The notes under the pieces are model-generated. The model had not been told where the DNA came from. It made no database searches and saw only the letters and a program-made list of their open reading frames with translations. A stretch of 64,000 nt of DNA from NCBI GenBank assembly GCA_003993805.1, contig RSEF01000014.1, forward strand, positions 2,729,941 through 2,793,940, in the 5' to 3' direction. The position numbers and the translations under genes are program-made. Shown here one piece after another: positions 1 to 12,616 of this stretch (position 1 is its first letter; every line of letters starts with the position of its first letter). Origin of the DNA: Himantopus leucocephalus (Eukaryota; Chordata; Aves; Charadriiformes; Recurvirostridae).

Positions 1-3000
1 GAAACTAATTTACTTCACATTTGAGTTACAGTCAAGATCTGAAGAACATCTTCTGGTTTTCAACATCGTGAAACAACGAATATGCAGTTCTGAATGTATC
101 TCTCAAGACTTTGTATACTCTTCCATATGTTTTTACTACATTTTCTTAATATACTGTCACTTGTCTTAAATCTCAGTTGTCTGTTTTTCTGTTTTGTCTC
201 TCTAAAGTGTCTAGTTACAGACAAATTCATACTGTGATTTTTATTTTTATTATTAAATGCTATCAAACTGTGATGCACTTATTATTCACTGGTCCTGCAT
301 CAGGAGATGAGTGGGGAACCTGTATTAAATACAGTTCATCTGAATAATCTGTCTGGTTTATACAAGCTGTGTTGTTCAGAGATGTCTAAAGTTTGATCTT
401 TGTTTTTTTAAAGATAAAAAGCACTTGCCCCACTGTAAATATATAGCATGTAAAATTTATATAGTATATAAATACAGCAAAGTTAAAATGGATTTTTACT
501 TGAGTTTTACTTGAGTTATTTAACAGGCAATATGTCATGTGAATTGACAGCTTTCAGAGTGTGTTTGATACTCAAGAAATCAGATCTTCCTTTCAGTGGT
601 AGGTGAGAAGATGCTGTCGGTGTGACCCAGAGAAGATAAGTAACTTGGGACTTCAGCTGCCTAGACAAGAATGCAGAAGGCTTTCTCCTTCGAAGTTAAA
701 AGCTTCCAAAACCAGGGAACAGGTTGGGAGCTCAGCAGTAGCCTTTTACTATGTGTGACACTAGGGAAAAAAAANNNNNNNNNNNNNNNNNNNNNNNNNN
801 NNNNNNNNNNNNNNNNNNNNNNNNNNNNNNNNNNNNNNNNNNNNNNNNNNNNNNNNNNNNNNNNNNNNNNNNNNTCTCAGCCTTTCCTCATAAGGGAGAT
901 GCTCCAATCCCTCAATTGTTCTCAAAGGAACAAATATTGGCAGTAACCATTCAAAATTTAAAGTTAATAGATATACAAAGAATGTACTTAGAGGACACAG
1001 GGTGTAACTGACAGAAGGAAACTCCAAAAAGAGGTATGTTTAAAATAGCCACATTAGCTATCTGAAAGCTGTTGAAAGGCAAGAAGAGCATGATGTGAAT
1101 TTGCAACAATTTCTCTCTAACAAAATAAAATGCAAGCAAATCTTAATCTGATCATTAATTTCTCTGGCAGTGGTATAGTCCCTGAAGAAAAACCAAAGAA
1201 GATCTATAATTAGTAACTCTTAAAATCAACATTGCTGGAAACTATGCTAGGGATAAGAGTAGCTCCAGCAGAGATAGGATGACTGTGACAATGATTACAA
1301 CCGACCCCAGAATTCTTCTGCAGATAATTCCCAGTGAAGTCAATAAGCATATGTAATGGTCTAAAATGTTGAGTGCTGAGATATGAAAGCATCAAAGCAA
1401 GAGGGTATGCTTTAAATGATGGTATAAAATTCAGAAAATTGTTAAATCTGTTTATATACATTAAAAATATTGGGGGAAATATCTTATTGATTAACTTTTT
1501 TTTTCTAGCAAGAGAAAACTAACTCCTATACTAGCACGTTGCACGTTCACAGTTGTACATTACCTGTGCACAGTTAAGGAGCAACAGTAAATGAATGAGA
1601 GCAAACTCAGTTTTTCATCCCTAGTACAGCTGAAGAGCATGTTACTTGATTGCTTTAACTGAGTCCGCCAGTATGCTTCACAAGCTCCTGGTAAAGTATA
1701 AAGTAGGTTCTTTCTGCTTCCCAACTGTAAGGATCAGAGGTCACTAGGGCCTTGTCCCTCCTATAAGCCTTAGGCATTAACTGGGGACAGGTGAAGGTGG
1801 CAAAGTAAGACAAGTTTGTAAGCAATTCTGAAAGATTAACAGCAGTACAACTTTCTGCACAGAAGACTGGAAATTTCCCATGCTATAAGCCTGTGCAGAT
1901 CAAGCAGCCCATTTGCAAAGATAAGAAACTGATGTAAATGAACCTGTTTTGTTCTCCATGCATTTTACGAAATATGAGTTACAAAATCACTATAAAAAGT
2001 TTCTCAAAGGCAAAAAGTTTTCAAATTATGCTGAATGAGATTGCCGGTCTTCTCTTAAGGCTGCGCTATTACTGGATGGCTTTTGCCAGTCAGCTCTGTT
2101 GTAATTGCAGTCATGCTTTTTGTACAAAAGGGCATCACCCTTCTCGCTGAAGTGGATTAGGACACTCTAAACAGTGGAGTCTACAGCCATAGTTACGTAA
2201 GTAAAACAGTCATCTCCGCAGAGATTCAAATATCTAAATGGGATCCAGACATCTTATTAAAGTACTGGCCCAAAGCCTACCTCTGCATCTGCTCATTTAA
2301 CAGAAAGATGAGTTACTGCCATGGCCAATATTGCTTTGCCAGACAATCCAGACCATTAGTTACTAACAGTGAAAGTAACACAGTGTTGGTGCTTGGTCTT
2401 CCTTTCAAAAAAGAATCTGAAATTTTAAAGATGTGTTTAGTAGTAATTTATCATCTCTTCTATGGTGGCTAATGCATAACAACAATAGAAACAGATGCTG
2501 TGCTACACTCATTAGATTCAAAGCTTAAATAGAACATTAATTTTACATTAAACAATGACTTTTCTAAAATGTTCTTAATTGGCTGTGGTATCTCAGGTAT
2601 TCCATGCCACCATACATTTTTGGTTAAACAAAACTACAAAATGGTGTGCTTAGGGCAGTCTGTACTGAGACAGCTTCTCTGCTAATGCTGCAAACTGGCT
2701 AGGTAGGATTCAGGAGAAGTCCAGACATACCTGTCATCTTAGGAAGGCCTCCGGAGACACCAAAATGCATGAGTGGGGCTGTGCAGCTTCCAGGCAAAAG
2801 ATGGCTCATGTCTGGACGGTTTTGAGAACGAGCAGGGGAGGTGAGGCATCCACGTGGGTACTGGGCCATATTTAGCTTTTCACTGAATGAGAATGGAAAG
2901 GGACAATGCTCTTAGGATTGTCACAGGCTCAAGGTGGACACTGTATTAATGCAAGGAAAATTTACTTTTACTCTCTAGAAAATTGCGAGTGATATAAACC

Positions 3001-3300
3001 AGCATCTATACTGTAAAACAGGTGTTTGTATAAAGTCATGGTAACTTCTGAACTTGATCTTCTGTCAGTCTATTCCCTCAAAACTCCTTTTGCGAAGGAG
3101 TTCCTCTGAAGACTTTAGATGAATCTCAAACGAGTTGGGATCTGTTTTGTGAGCAACTATAACACGTCAAAAGAGTTGCAATACTCTGTCATCTTTTTGC
3201 CCTCTGGCATCACTAAGGACCTACTTCAGCGGAAAGGTGAAGAAACCCTGTATTGGGCAATTTCCTAATGCATTTACATAGTTACTGTACCACCACGGGG
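1..3300. other. Intergenic region left of SNN
   Basis: No exon, RNA gene or recognisable transposon was found here apart from the assembly gap described separately. The short reading frames have no recognisable domain and no credible splice context. By synteny with other vertebrates the next gene to the left should be LITAF, but no LITAF exon is visible. The sequence is AT-rich until about 3300, where GC content rises into the SNN CpG island. Confidence 0.6.
775..874. other. Assembly gap of 100 N
   Basis: Exactly 100 consecutive N bases follow a run of A. A round 100 is the usual placeholder for a gap of unknown size, so the real distance across this point may differ. Confidence 0.97.
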
Positions 3301-3830
3301 GGAATTACTGAAGAGAAAGGACAGACTGGGAATGGGACTAGACCACTTTGAGACAGATTACGGTAGCAGCAGCCAGGGAGGCCCATCACGCTGCCTGCAT
3401 GGAGCGCCCCAGGAAGGCCTGGCCCGGGCCGGCCGGCGGCCCCCGGTGCTCACCAAGCGTCACAGCGGCTCTGGGGTGGCCTCGGCGGTAACGGCGACTC
3501 CGAGAGTCGAGAAAGGGCCTCTTGCGGCACCGAGGCGATAGCTGAGGGGTTTTACCGCCGCAAAGGCTGGCGAGAGGAGCGCCGGGGCCGGACCAGAAGC
3601 CTCCGGCACCCCAGACCCTGCGCGGGCGGCGCCTGCTCCCTCACGCCCTCGCCTCACCGCCGGCCCTCGCTGAGGCGGCCGAGGGCGGGAAGGGGCGCGC
3701 CCCTCAGGGGAGCCCTTTACCTCAGCTTCGCCTTCCTCGGGCCCCGCGGCCCCGCAGCTCGAGTCCCGCCGACCCCTGGGGGGCCGCCCACGGCCGCTGT
3801 CAGGGAACGGGCGAGGCGGGGAGGGCCCAG

Positions 3831-3859
3831 CCGCCGCCGCCGCCGCCGCCGCCGCCGCC
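3831..3859 (+). repeat. CCG trinucleotide repeat (about 9.7 units)
   Basis: A perfect run of CCG units lies about 45 bases upstream of the CCAAT box. CGG/CCG runs in CpG-island promoters and 5' UTRs are often length-polymorphic. On this layout it lies just upstream of the SNN transcription start rather than in the mRNA. Confidence 0.95.
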
Positions 3860-3901
3860 CCGCCCGTCAGCTGTTGCTGGCCGGGCCCTGCGCGCCGGGC
3901 G

Positions 3902-3944
3902 CTGATTGGCCGCCGCGCGGCGCCGCCCGGCCCCCGATATAAGG
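3902..3944 (+). promoter_or_regulatory. SNN core promoter: inverted CCAAT box and TATA-like box
   Basis: An ATTGG core (3904-3908), which is CCAAT on the other strand and fits NF-Y, is followed about 30 bases later by a GATATAAGG TATA-like element (about 3936-3944). This spacing is typical of a + strand core promoter and predicts transcription starting near 3965-3975. A good splice donor follows at 4047. The motifs are seen directly; the start site is inferred. Confidence 0.65.
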
Positions 3945-3966
3945 CGGCGCGGGCGGGGAAGGGGCC

Positions 3967-4046
3967 GTCGCGCCCCGCGGTGGCGTTGGTGGGTGCGCGC
4001 GCGGCGGCGGGACGGTGGTACGGCGGGGCCGCGGCCGTGGCGGACG
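3967..4046 (+). other. SNN: SNN non-coding first exon (5' UTR), predicted
   Basis: The interval runs from the start site predicted by the TATA-like box to a consensus donor, GACG|GTGAGC, with the GT at 4047-4048. The stannin reading frame lies entirely in the downstream exon, preceded by a good acceptor at 11907-11908, so a separate 5' UTR exon is needed. Human SNN has the same non-coding first exon plus coding exon design. The left edge is approximate. Confidence 0.55.
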
Positions 4047-4111
4047 GTGAGCGGCTGCGGCGGGGGGCGCGGCGGGGCCGGCCCGGCCCCGGCAGGAGGG
4101 CGGTGGAAGGN

Positions 4112-4150
<39 letters not shown>
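4112..4150 (+). repeat. 39-base G homopolymer preceded by one N
   Basis: The run of 39 G starts 66 bases into SNN intron 1, directly after a single N at 4111. Its length is unreliable because homopolymers this long are poorly read. If real, it would be strongly quadruplex-prone DNA just downstream of the promoter. Confidence 0.8.
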
Positions 4151-4153
<3 letters not shown>

Positions 4154-4812
4154 GCCCGCCCGCCATGCTGTGAGCCGCGGCAGCGAGGCGGGGGAGGGTC
4201 CCGCCGTGGGAGCAGCGGAGGGGCCTCCTATGCTTCCCCCCCACACACACACACCCCGGGCCGGGGCCGCCTCTCCCCGGGCGCCGCTGCGGCGGAGACG
4301 CTCTTTGTGTCTGCGGCGGCCCGGCGGGAGGGGTCCGCGCCCGGGCGGCGGCGGGCTCAGCTCCCGGGCGGAGCTGGGGGGGCCCCGCAGGCCTCGCTGG
4401 GCGCCCCCCGGCGGGGCTCGGCCCCCTCCTCCCGGCGCGGCGGCAGCCGCCGCGCTGCAGTCACAAGGCGATGCCTCACGGCTCGGCGGCGGCTGCTCGG
4501 GCCGTGCCGCCCCAGCCGGGCGCCTCTCGGCCGGCGGGGCTGGTCCCCGCTCGCTCGGCGCCGGGAGGCCGGTACGTGCCGCAGGGCCAGCGCGAGCTGA
4601 CCGCCGCGCGGACAGCCCCGGGAGCGCGCGGCGATGCGAGTTGCTCAGGGGGAGTCCCGTTCCCACCCCCGAGCAGCGCAGCGCACCGCGCTGTCTCGCC
4701 CGCTTCCTCTTCCTGTCGCGACTGCAGGTGTAGACATCTGTCAGTAGATGTTGCTATTGAATAGCCCCAGAGGACTCGCAACAACTTCTGAGTCTCTTGC
4801 CTTGATTTGCAG

Positions 4813-5069
4813 GTAGGCGAAACAGCATCAGATCCTCTTTCCCTGCCCGCCTGTGCCAGGTTAGACTTCATTGTGTAACTCTGGAGAGCCAAGAGCAAAC
4901 GGGACTCGGGATGTGGAGCATCTAGAGACCAGTGTCATCCCTCTCCACAGAGGAGGAGCGAGGAGGAAGACTTGCCAGACAAGATCCAAAAACAGTGTGA
5001 CCTTCACTTTTCTAATAAGCTGATTCTGAAACTGAGTAGAGGACTCCTGGCCTCAGCTGCTCGGTGCAG
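4813..5069 (+). other. Possible alternative SNN 5' UTR exon
   Basis: A pyrimidine-rich tract ending TTTGCAG (AG at 4811-4812) and a strong donor GCAG|GTATGTG (GT at 5070-5071) bound 257 bases just downstream of the CpG island. The segment has no long reading frame, so if used it would be an extra or alternative 5' UTR exon. This rests only on splice-site appearance. Confidence 0.25.
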
Positions 5070-8000
5070 GTATGTGATAGACTCTTGCAGTACTTGTAGT
5101 CTGAAGATTTGAGCTGAGTATGATATTCAGGCAGTTTTTAGAAATGTATGGGCACTATCTAGTTGCGGTTAGACAAATCCATTAAAAAAACCCCAAACCA
5201 CATGTTTGGAGAACTACCTTGAATGTGTAAATAGAAAGAGGTTTTTTTGATCAGCAAACTTAATGCTGCCATTTCAGCAACTTTTCTAATTTACCAAGAA
5301 TTAAGTTCTGCCACAGGATATGCACAGCATGTTATTTCTGATAACAAGTTCACTTCTGACATTCAGTTATCGTATCAGGACAGACCTGTCATTAGAGCTC
5401 CATGTGGATGTGACACTGACAAATACAAATCTAGAGCATGGCAGATGCTTTGCTGGTCATGCAATTGCCTCTGAAGCAAACATTGTCTTAACACTAGAAA
5501 CCTGCTTCTTCTGGCTGGCTTGCCTGATGGGCAGTTACAGTGTAAATCTATTCCACTTGCTATGCTGCTGAGAAGGCCTGCCTGCTCTTGAAATTGTGTT
5601 GCTGTCTGGGAAACTTCCTAGACGGCTGCTGTCCCCTCTCTTCATCTTAGTCTACTGTAAAACATTAACTTCTGTGTGGTTTAGCATGGTGTAAAGCTTT
5701 AAGAGCGATTCTTGATTAAGTGTAAAGTACTACTATACCTCACGTGGAAACAAACTGCTGTTCCAGTCAAGGCTGTTAGGTATTGGTTTTCGTTCTAGTG
5801 TTTCTAACAGTTGCTTGAATGTTAAGTTGTTGGAAGACTGTCCATAACTAATTAGCCACCAAAAAGCCTTTTTTTAGCTACCTTCCCTGCTCTCTTATTC
5901 CTCCTCACAAGTATAATAAGGGTTGGGAGGAGAAGATTTGCATTGAAGGCTTCTATTAAACAGCTCCCTGCTTCTAAAATAACCTCTGGCCAAGCCCCAG
6001 TTTGTGCAAGGTAACTTGGCTTTATCAGAAAGAGGTGGCATTAACTAGAGTTAATCAAGACTAACGGTGATTCCACTTTTCTTGGAAGTGGTGAAGCCTG
6101 AGCGCTCCTGTATTGTAAAGGCCTAACTTTCTATGGCTGGGTAGTGTGGGTGCCAATGATAGAATTTCAGCTCCGATTCCCCAGAGGGTTTTCCCCTCAT
6201 CTTCCACTGGCAATAAGGATGCTCTTGTGATGAGTATGCAGCATTCCTCAAAAGTAATCTACTGGCACATACAGGGAAAAAACATTTTTCACCATTACTA
6301 GGGTGTAGTGCAAGCTGCTGTTATTTTGTCTGTTACAGGTTGTAACATGAAGGCTCTTGAACTAAGCAGTCATGACTAAATCTTTTTCAACCTCTTAAGG
6401 TGAAGGTCACTCTGGTAGTTTGATTCTTATTTCCTTTGCCCTGCTCCATACAACTTGCTTTAGGTGAAATAGTGTAATAGAAAGTATACCTCCCCACCGC
6501 CCTGCTTGAGGACTTTGGTATGTTTGTGTGACCTATACTAGATCTGCTTTAGAAACCTCTTCCTATAGCTTTGGCTTCTATGGTAGCAGTATTTCTTTTC
6601 GGAAACATGCCTGCAGGCGTTAATGATAGTGAACTTAGCAGCAGAATGCCTGTAATAATGAAAAACTTGGTTTAGAAACTAATGCCAGCCTTGCGTTGAA
6701 TTTGTCCCCTAGCAGCCTTCTGCAATTTAAACTGCCTTTCTGTTTGCCCGTTACTTACAGCTTCTGAATTGGATAATAAAACTTCACAAATTAAGTTCTG
6801 AGTAGAAGCTGGTATTAGGCAAAAAAGAAAAGAAACAGTTATTTATGGAAAAATGGTTTATAGCTGATGTTTTCACTGCTTGATTGCTGTAAGAACTGAG
6901 AGGCTATTTGCAGTTCCCACTAGTGAATCTGACTAATCTTGCTAATGAGTAAATATGCTTAGATGCTTGCTTTGATAGCACGTGTGGTGGGAGGAGATGT
7001 AGCACTAAAAGTGCCACCAAGTATATATGGATGGTGCGAGCAATCTCTTTGAAGATCAGGAATTTACAGCATTTAATATGTTACAGTAAAAGTGATAAAC
7101 TCAATGCTGCTCATGGTATGCTCATGGACTTTTTTTAGCTCAGGTATGCTTTAAGGGAAAAGTGAGTCTGAAGGCTAGTTGTAATCTCCTTTAGATCACT
7201 TCAAGGGGATCTACAGAATGCAGTATTTGTTTCATCAAGAAGTGAATTTGAAAACAGCTTAATCTTGATTTCAGTCAGTTGCTGGTAGCAGAGTAGTGAG
7301 GTTGGTGTTCCACATCTAGAAAACAACACAGAAACCAAAGGCCTCTCTGGTAGTTCGTACTACATAGTTAACAACATGCAAATACACTGTGCTAAGGATA
7401 GAATAACGGCTGCAGGAGAGCTTTAGCTCTAGGTATACAGTGACCTAAAGCCAGGAAAATAGCAGCATGAGCTAGCAACAACACTGTCGCTTTCAGTGCC
7501 AGAACACAGCAGGTGTTTGAAACAAAAACTATCCAAAGCTAATAAAATAACAGTGCTACCATCCCAGTTATTATCATGCACCATTAACTAGCTGTTTCTA
7601 CCACTGTAAATCTGTACAGATGCTCAATACCTGACTATATAGGGTGCTGGCTCCAGATGCCTTGAGTGGGAAGGAGAAGAGGGTATGCCTGCAGAAGGAA
7701 AGGCTTCTACTGTTTACCTCTATCTCATTGAGAAGTGGAGTTGAAGTGCTTTGAGAAAGTGACCTTGAATTTTATCTAGTTGTCCTCTTCCTAGAATGTG
7801 AATGACCATGGAATAATCGTTCCAAAGATACGTAGGTTTCTTTTCTCCTACAACTCCTAGCATTAACCATGGTATGGTGCAAAGGTGTGATGAGCTTTCC
7901 AAACAGAAGCTAGAAAGGACTTCTTGATGCAACCTGATTATCTTGGCAGTGTTAATGTGAGATCGCACTTCTTTCTGTGCCTAGAGAAAGGGAATTTACT

Positions 8001-11000
8001 GGGCAGTACATCCAGAGGAAGGTGTGCTCTTTTCTGTCCCAGAATTTAAACTTGATGCAGAGCCTTTGAATTTTTAATCAAATCAAAGAACATTCAGAAT
8101 TTTAAAGGTAAAAACCTATGGATTTGGCCAAGAAAGATCTTTAAGAGGAATCTGTAAGTGGCTGTGTTCCACTCAAATGTGGACTGGAAATTGCTTAATA
8201 AGAGTAAATGAGTCTTGTGCATCCTGGAGGTCCTAGTTCTAAATCTCTAACACTTTCTACCTTGCCATATGAAAGCGAAATCACTTGAGACACAGGAGAG
8301 CCTATCCCAGCTAGAAGTAACTTTCTAGTGTAAACAGAGTGAGCATTCATGTCTAACATCCTGCCTTAAGGACAGGTCCTGCCACTTTCTGTTCTGTTTA
8401 TATCTACTACTGTTAACATCTCAGTTGTCTTAAAGAGATCTTAGAGTTAGTTGGTGATAATGAATACAAATGACCCCTTAGACTGGAAGAATAAGTCTGA
8501 TAATACTCTTCATGTGTAAAGTTAGGAGCAAGACTTCTACAAGAAAAGATGATCTCCCAGTTGTTAATCCATCCTTTTGTAAAGGATTCACTTGAATTTA
8601 TTCTATAAGGAGCTGTCATGACTAAGCTGAGTTGACTTGCTAGAGCAGAGGATAAAGAAACAAAGCTGTCATACCCAAAATAATCAGCACATTCTTCCTG
8701 GCTGGTTCTGCACCTTCAAACTCTCTACCTATGCTCCTGACTGGCATTTGTGTAGAACTTCATATGTTCTAGAAGCACCAGCTGTGTGGGAGTTTCCAGT
8801 GACTGAAGTCACCCACTCATGGAACGCATGTGGGCCTGCACAGTTTTCCCAGTGCCTGCTGAGAAATAAGACTGATGGAGACTTGGGTCTGATCTTTGGA
8901 AAAATCCTGATATTATACTATACAAAAGGTGGAAGTAGGGGTTAAATTGCCTCACAGCTTCAAGCAAGCAGTAGCAGTGTTATTAAGCAGTAATTGTGGT
9001 GTTAAATGGAAGTGTCCACGAACAGTAAGTAAGAATTAAGGAAGTACTATGCAGCTCTTCACACAAGGACTGCAATAAATGCCTACCTCTCATAACTCCT
9101 CTGAGTTGCTCCTGTGCATGCTTTATCTGGAAAAAGCACCTTCTCAAACATTGGACTTCCTGGTCCAGCTGTACTCCTCAGGATCCCAAAAGAAACAGGA
9201 ATGGCAAGAGCCCAGTGTATAACCTGGTAAGAGAAAGCTTTGTCTCAAGACAGAGGTCTGCATCCTTAAAGAGCCCTGTTTCTCCCTCAGATAGGAACTT
9301 AAACATCTGCCTGTGTTTTCCAGGTCAAACTGAGACCACTGCGGTTTGTGGCTGTTAAAAAGGGGGAGAGAGAAGTGTATTCTCTTTCAGTCCAGATAAC
9401 TGGACTTAGGTCCTTTGTTACCTGGACCTAACATCTAGCTCTTGCTTTCAAACTTCTTTCTCGAGACCGGTTGCAAAGGTCTGTGCCTTGCTAGCTATTA
9501 TGCTGTGGTCTAAAAACAGCTTGTCAAAACATCCTGATGATAGAGAGGATGGTGATGTGCAAAGTTTCATACCTTGTATAGCTGATGCTGTCTACTCACT
9601 TGGAAGTCTGGCAGAGGGGTAGCATTTGCAGTGCTAATTTCCAGTATTAAAAGCTATTTTCTAGGTGACAGTAACTGTTTAGTTCTCATGTAAGGTTATG
9701 TGCTGCACCAAACTGCTGTAGAGAAACAGTGCTTGTCGGAGGTCATTGCTGCTAGCAATTGTGCAAGCTGCAGAAGAGGGCCTAATGTGGGCATGCAGTG
9801 CCTGCATGAGAAGCAAGGTAAACCATCTTTTATGCTGATGCTGTACTGTTTTGGCTAGATCAAACAGTGCTGCAGTTCAGACATGCCCTGCGGAAAACTA
9901 ACTACATGAAAGTCACTCTTAATCATCCTCAGCTGATCACACTGTGTTGAGTAAGCATTGCAGAACCACGATCATGACAAAAATCATACACCTCTCTGGC
10001 TGCAGTGGGCGCACAGCTCTGCTGAAGGGGTGTGGTGTAGTTAGTTCTGCTTTGTTTTCTTACCTGGGCAAAACTGGGTCTGCAGGACTTGGTTGGTTGT
10101 ATCAGGTACACTACAAGCTAGTGGTTGCTGTTGTCTGTAGGGCTGGAAGTGTGGTCAGAGTGTGTGCGAGTTAGTTATGTGACAGTGGATCCTAATGACA
10201 CATGTGCTGAACTTCTCATTAGTGGATGCATCCTTGCTGAAATGGCTCTGTGGCAGTGTGCGTGGGTCTGCTACTCCATGAGATGTCACAGAATAAACTT
10301 TGTCTCTAGCTTGCGTTCTGTCAGTAAAGATACTGCACTGTAATTGCCTTGACTCTTTCATGTTGAAATGCTGGTGAGAATTCAAGTACAGTGCATAACA
10401 TTCACAATAACCTAATGGTTCTGGCTCAAGGTTGGTTAAGACTGACTTCTGAGGGGTTTGTATGAAGATGCTGCTGTTGCAGCTGAAAGACTGCAACAAG
10501 GATGGTGAGGAAGAGCCTCCCCTGGAAAAGGTGTGTGGCCCTCTATAGGCTGGCACTTACAGCAGCCAGAAGATACTCCTGTTATGCCATTGCCAGCCAG
10601 CAGCTACAGGTCAGGTGAAACGCAAGCATTGTTGCTCTGCATTTGCAGCTGACCTTAGAACCACGATGGACTGTATCTGCTGTACCTGAAACTGTAGTAT
10701 TGAGCCCTAACTGATACCTAACGCAGTACAGGGGTAAGATAGGTTCCTGGGTAGGACTGGCTCTGGTCTCTACTAAAGTCTTCTATGAGTTTGTCTTGTT
10801 AAAGAGCTAGGTTAGTAAGAAAGACAGGGTAATGAGTGACTGACTCTATCTTATGTCCTAGCTGAAGTGGAGGAACATAAAGCCACCAACTTTGTAAACA
10901 GCAACTTTGAAATTTAAGGCAAGGCTCACATGACCCCCTAAGCTGTGTTGTGAATTTCAGAGTAGACATAGCAAAAGACATTCCCTATACATTTTTTTTG

Positions 11001-11987
11001 TCCTGCCAAAGCTCTGCAGCAGACTGAGGAAGTCTTGGAGCTTTTCCTCCCTCCCATTTTCCTGCCTGCTGCCTCTGTTCCAATTTCAGCTGCAGTCCTA
11101 ACACACTACCTTGCTCTCATGGTTTGAAAGCCACTAAGAGGAGCTAAAGCATAAAATAATGATCTTCCCCTTGTGTTGTTAGTCTTCAATAAATCTAGCT
11201 TTACCTGCCTCTTATGAAGAATGTATACAAAGCAACATCTGGTTTCTTACCAGCTCAATGAACAACCATTTAATTACTATGTAGTCAACCCCCATAAACA
11301 GACTAGTGTAATGGACAGGCTTATAGTAATGCATTAGCATTGCAATTACCTTTGCCATTAGCTTACCAATCCTGGAACTATTAGTATGTAAGAACGATGT
11401 TTGTATATTAAATTTTAGAAAGTGCCAGACTTCTGACTCAAATACACTGTTTAGGAAAACTAAAGGTAGCTGAATTGCTACCTTGTCATGGATTTGAGAG
11501 CCCACCCATGATTTAACATTTGTGTTAAACAGTCTTAAATCTCTTTATACTAAACCATCTAACTTCCATACAGTCTATTATGTGTCTGTGTCTTGTCTCA
11601 TCTTCTGCCTCCTAGGAAAAAAATGTTACCTCTTAGCAGGCTGACCATGTGCTGTCTTGACAAGTGTGTCAAGACTTGAAATAAGTTTAGCTTTTATTTA
11701 CTTTAGTTTGATGTAGAAACCTGTATCTTAAAAGCCAGTTTGAATAAATAGCTTAAAATGAGTAAGAACTGTATGAGTGCAAGAAGCCTGAAGCACTGAA
11801 TGCAAGAGGGTCATGTGCCATTGTGAAGGATCCCAACTATGAATATAATGTTGTTGAATATGTTAAAACTGCCCCAACTTCATTAAGCGTCTATTTTTTC
11901 CACTGCAGGAGTTTGAAGATGCAGCAAGCCTGATAGTGAGGACAGAAGAATCTCCTTAAAGAAGTCTGACAATCTGAAATATCGACC

Positions 11988-12251
11988 ATGTCTATTATGG
12001 ATCATAGCCCCACCACTGGAGTGGTGACTGTTATTGTTATTTTGATTGCTATCGCGGCCCTTGGTGCCTTGATACTGGGCTGCTGGTGTTACCTGCGTCT
12101 GCAGAGGATCAGCCAGTCTGAAGATGAAGAAAGTATTGTGGGTGAAGGAGAAACTAAAGAGCCCTTTCTTCTGGTGCAGTACTCTGCTAAAGGACCCTGT
12201 GTAGAAAGGAAAGCTAAGCTAACTCCAAATGGCACAGAAGTACATAGCTAA
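11988..12251 (+). CDS. SNN: Stannin
   Basis: Stannin is a small membrane protein of mitochondria and other organelles that mediates sensitivity to organotin compounds. The frame encodes 87 residues, one fewer than the usual 88. Residues 11-31 form one hydrophobic helix (rich in V, I, L, A), followed by the Cys-Trp-Cys motif at 32-34 that is known to bind and dealkylate organotins. A cytoplasmic tail follows, with an acidic linker (SEDEES) and the PFLLVQYSAKGPC stretch typical of the family. The entire coding sequence is in one exon whose acceptor ends at 11908. The start is the first ATG in frame (MSIMDH), as in mammals. It converges with TXNDC11 downstream. Compared with my recollection of human stannin, the C-terminus has lost one residue and shows a few substitutions. 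Identification is near certain. Confidence 0.98.
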   Translation: MSIMDHSPTTGVVTVIVILIAIAALGALILGCWCYLRLQRISQSEDEESIVGEGETKEPFLLVQYSAKGPCVERKAKLTPNGTEVHS

Positions 12252-12475
12252 CTTCGAGCAATGCATGTATATGGACTATGCTTATGATGTGCATAGCCAG
12301 CAGAAGAATCTCTATACTGTGAAGAACCTGGTCACATGCACACTACTCATCAGAAAACACCCTGATGAGGATTAAATAAGCTTTGTTTGCAACGGCATGC
12401 ACTGAGAAGTTGCACTTTGCATCAACTGTGTATCCTAATTCCTCTAGGACAGGAGCTGACTCACCTGGCATAATG

Positions 12476-12493
12476 TCCATTGCCGGCAATGGA
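12476..12493 (+). repeat. Perfect 18-base palindrome in SNN 3' UTR
   Basis: TCCATTGCC is followed immediately by its exact reverse complement GGCAATGGA. In RNA this can fold as a 7-base-pair stem capped by a CCGG loop, or pair between two molecules. Confidence 0.9.
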
Positions 12494-12608
12494 TGCAGGG
12501 ATATATTGGTGTGAAGAGACTACTAGTGTTTTCTGTTACTTGAATGTTTAGCTGAGCCTATTTTGATGGAGCTACTACTGTAATGTGAACTACTTTACAA
12601 CTGTGAAC

Positions 12609-12616
12609 TGTAAATA
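12609..12616 (+). promoter_or_regulatory. Pumilio-type site in SNN 3' UTR
   Basis: TGTAAATA matches the PUM1/PUM2 consensus UGUANAUA exactly on the SNN sense strand, 358 bases past the stop codon. The match is seen; binding is inferred. Confidence 0.4.

Larger units (their letters stand above)
3400..4720. promoter_or_regulatory. CpG island at the SNN promoter
   Basis: GC content and CpG frequency rise sharply here and fall again past about 4720. The island contains a CCG repeat, an inverted CCAAT box, a TATA-like box, the likely first exon of SNN and a 39-base G run. Long reading frames on both strands inside it are by-products of few AT-rich stop codons, not genes. The island lies 5' of stannin, which fits a constitutive vertebrate promoter. 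Confidence 0.85.
4047..11908 (+). other. SNN: SNN intron 1
   Basis: This 7.9 kb intron lies between the predicted donor at 4047 and the acceptor ending CACTGCAG at 11908. It holds the tail of the CpG island, the 39-base G run and the possible alternative exon. The rest is unique-looking sequence in which I see no domain-bearing reading frame, RNA gene or clear transposon. Confidence 0.6.

Noticed and set aside
3800..4764. Long Pro/Ala/Arg/Gly-rich reading frames on both strands near the SNN promoter
   Set aside because: They overlap on several frames, run through the G homopolymer and N, and have CpG-island composition with no domain; they result from few stop codons in GC-rich DNA.
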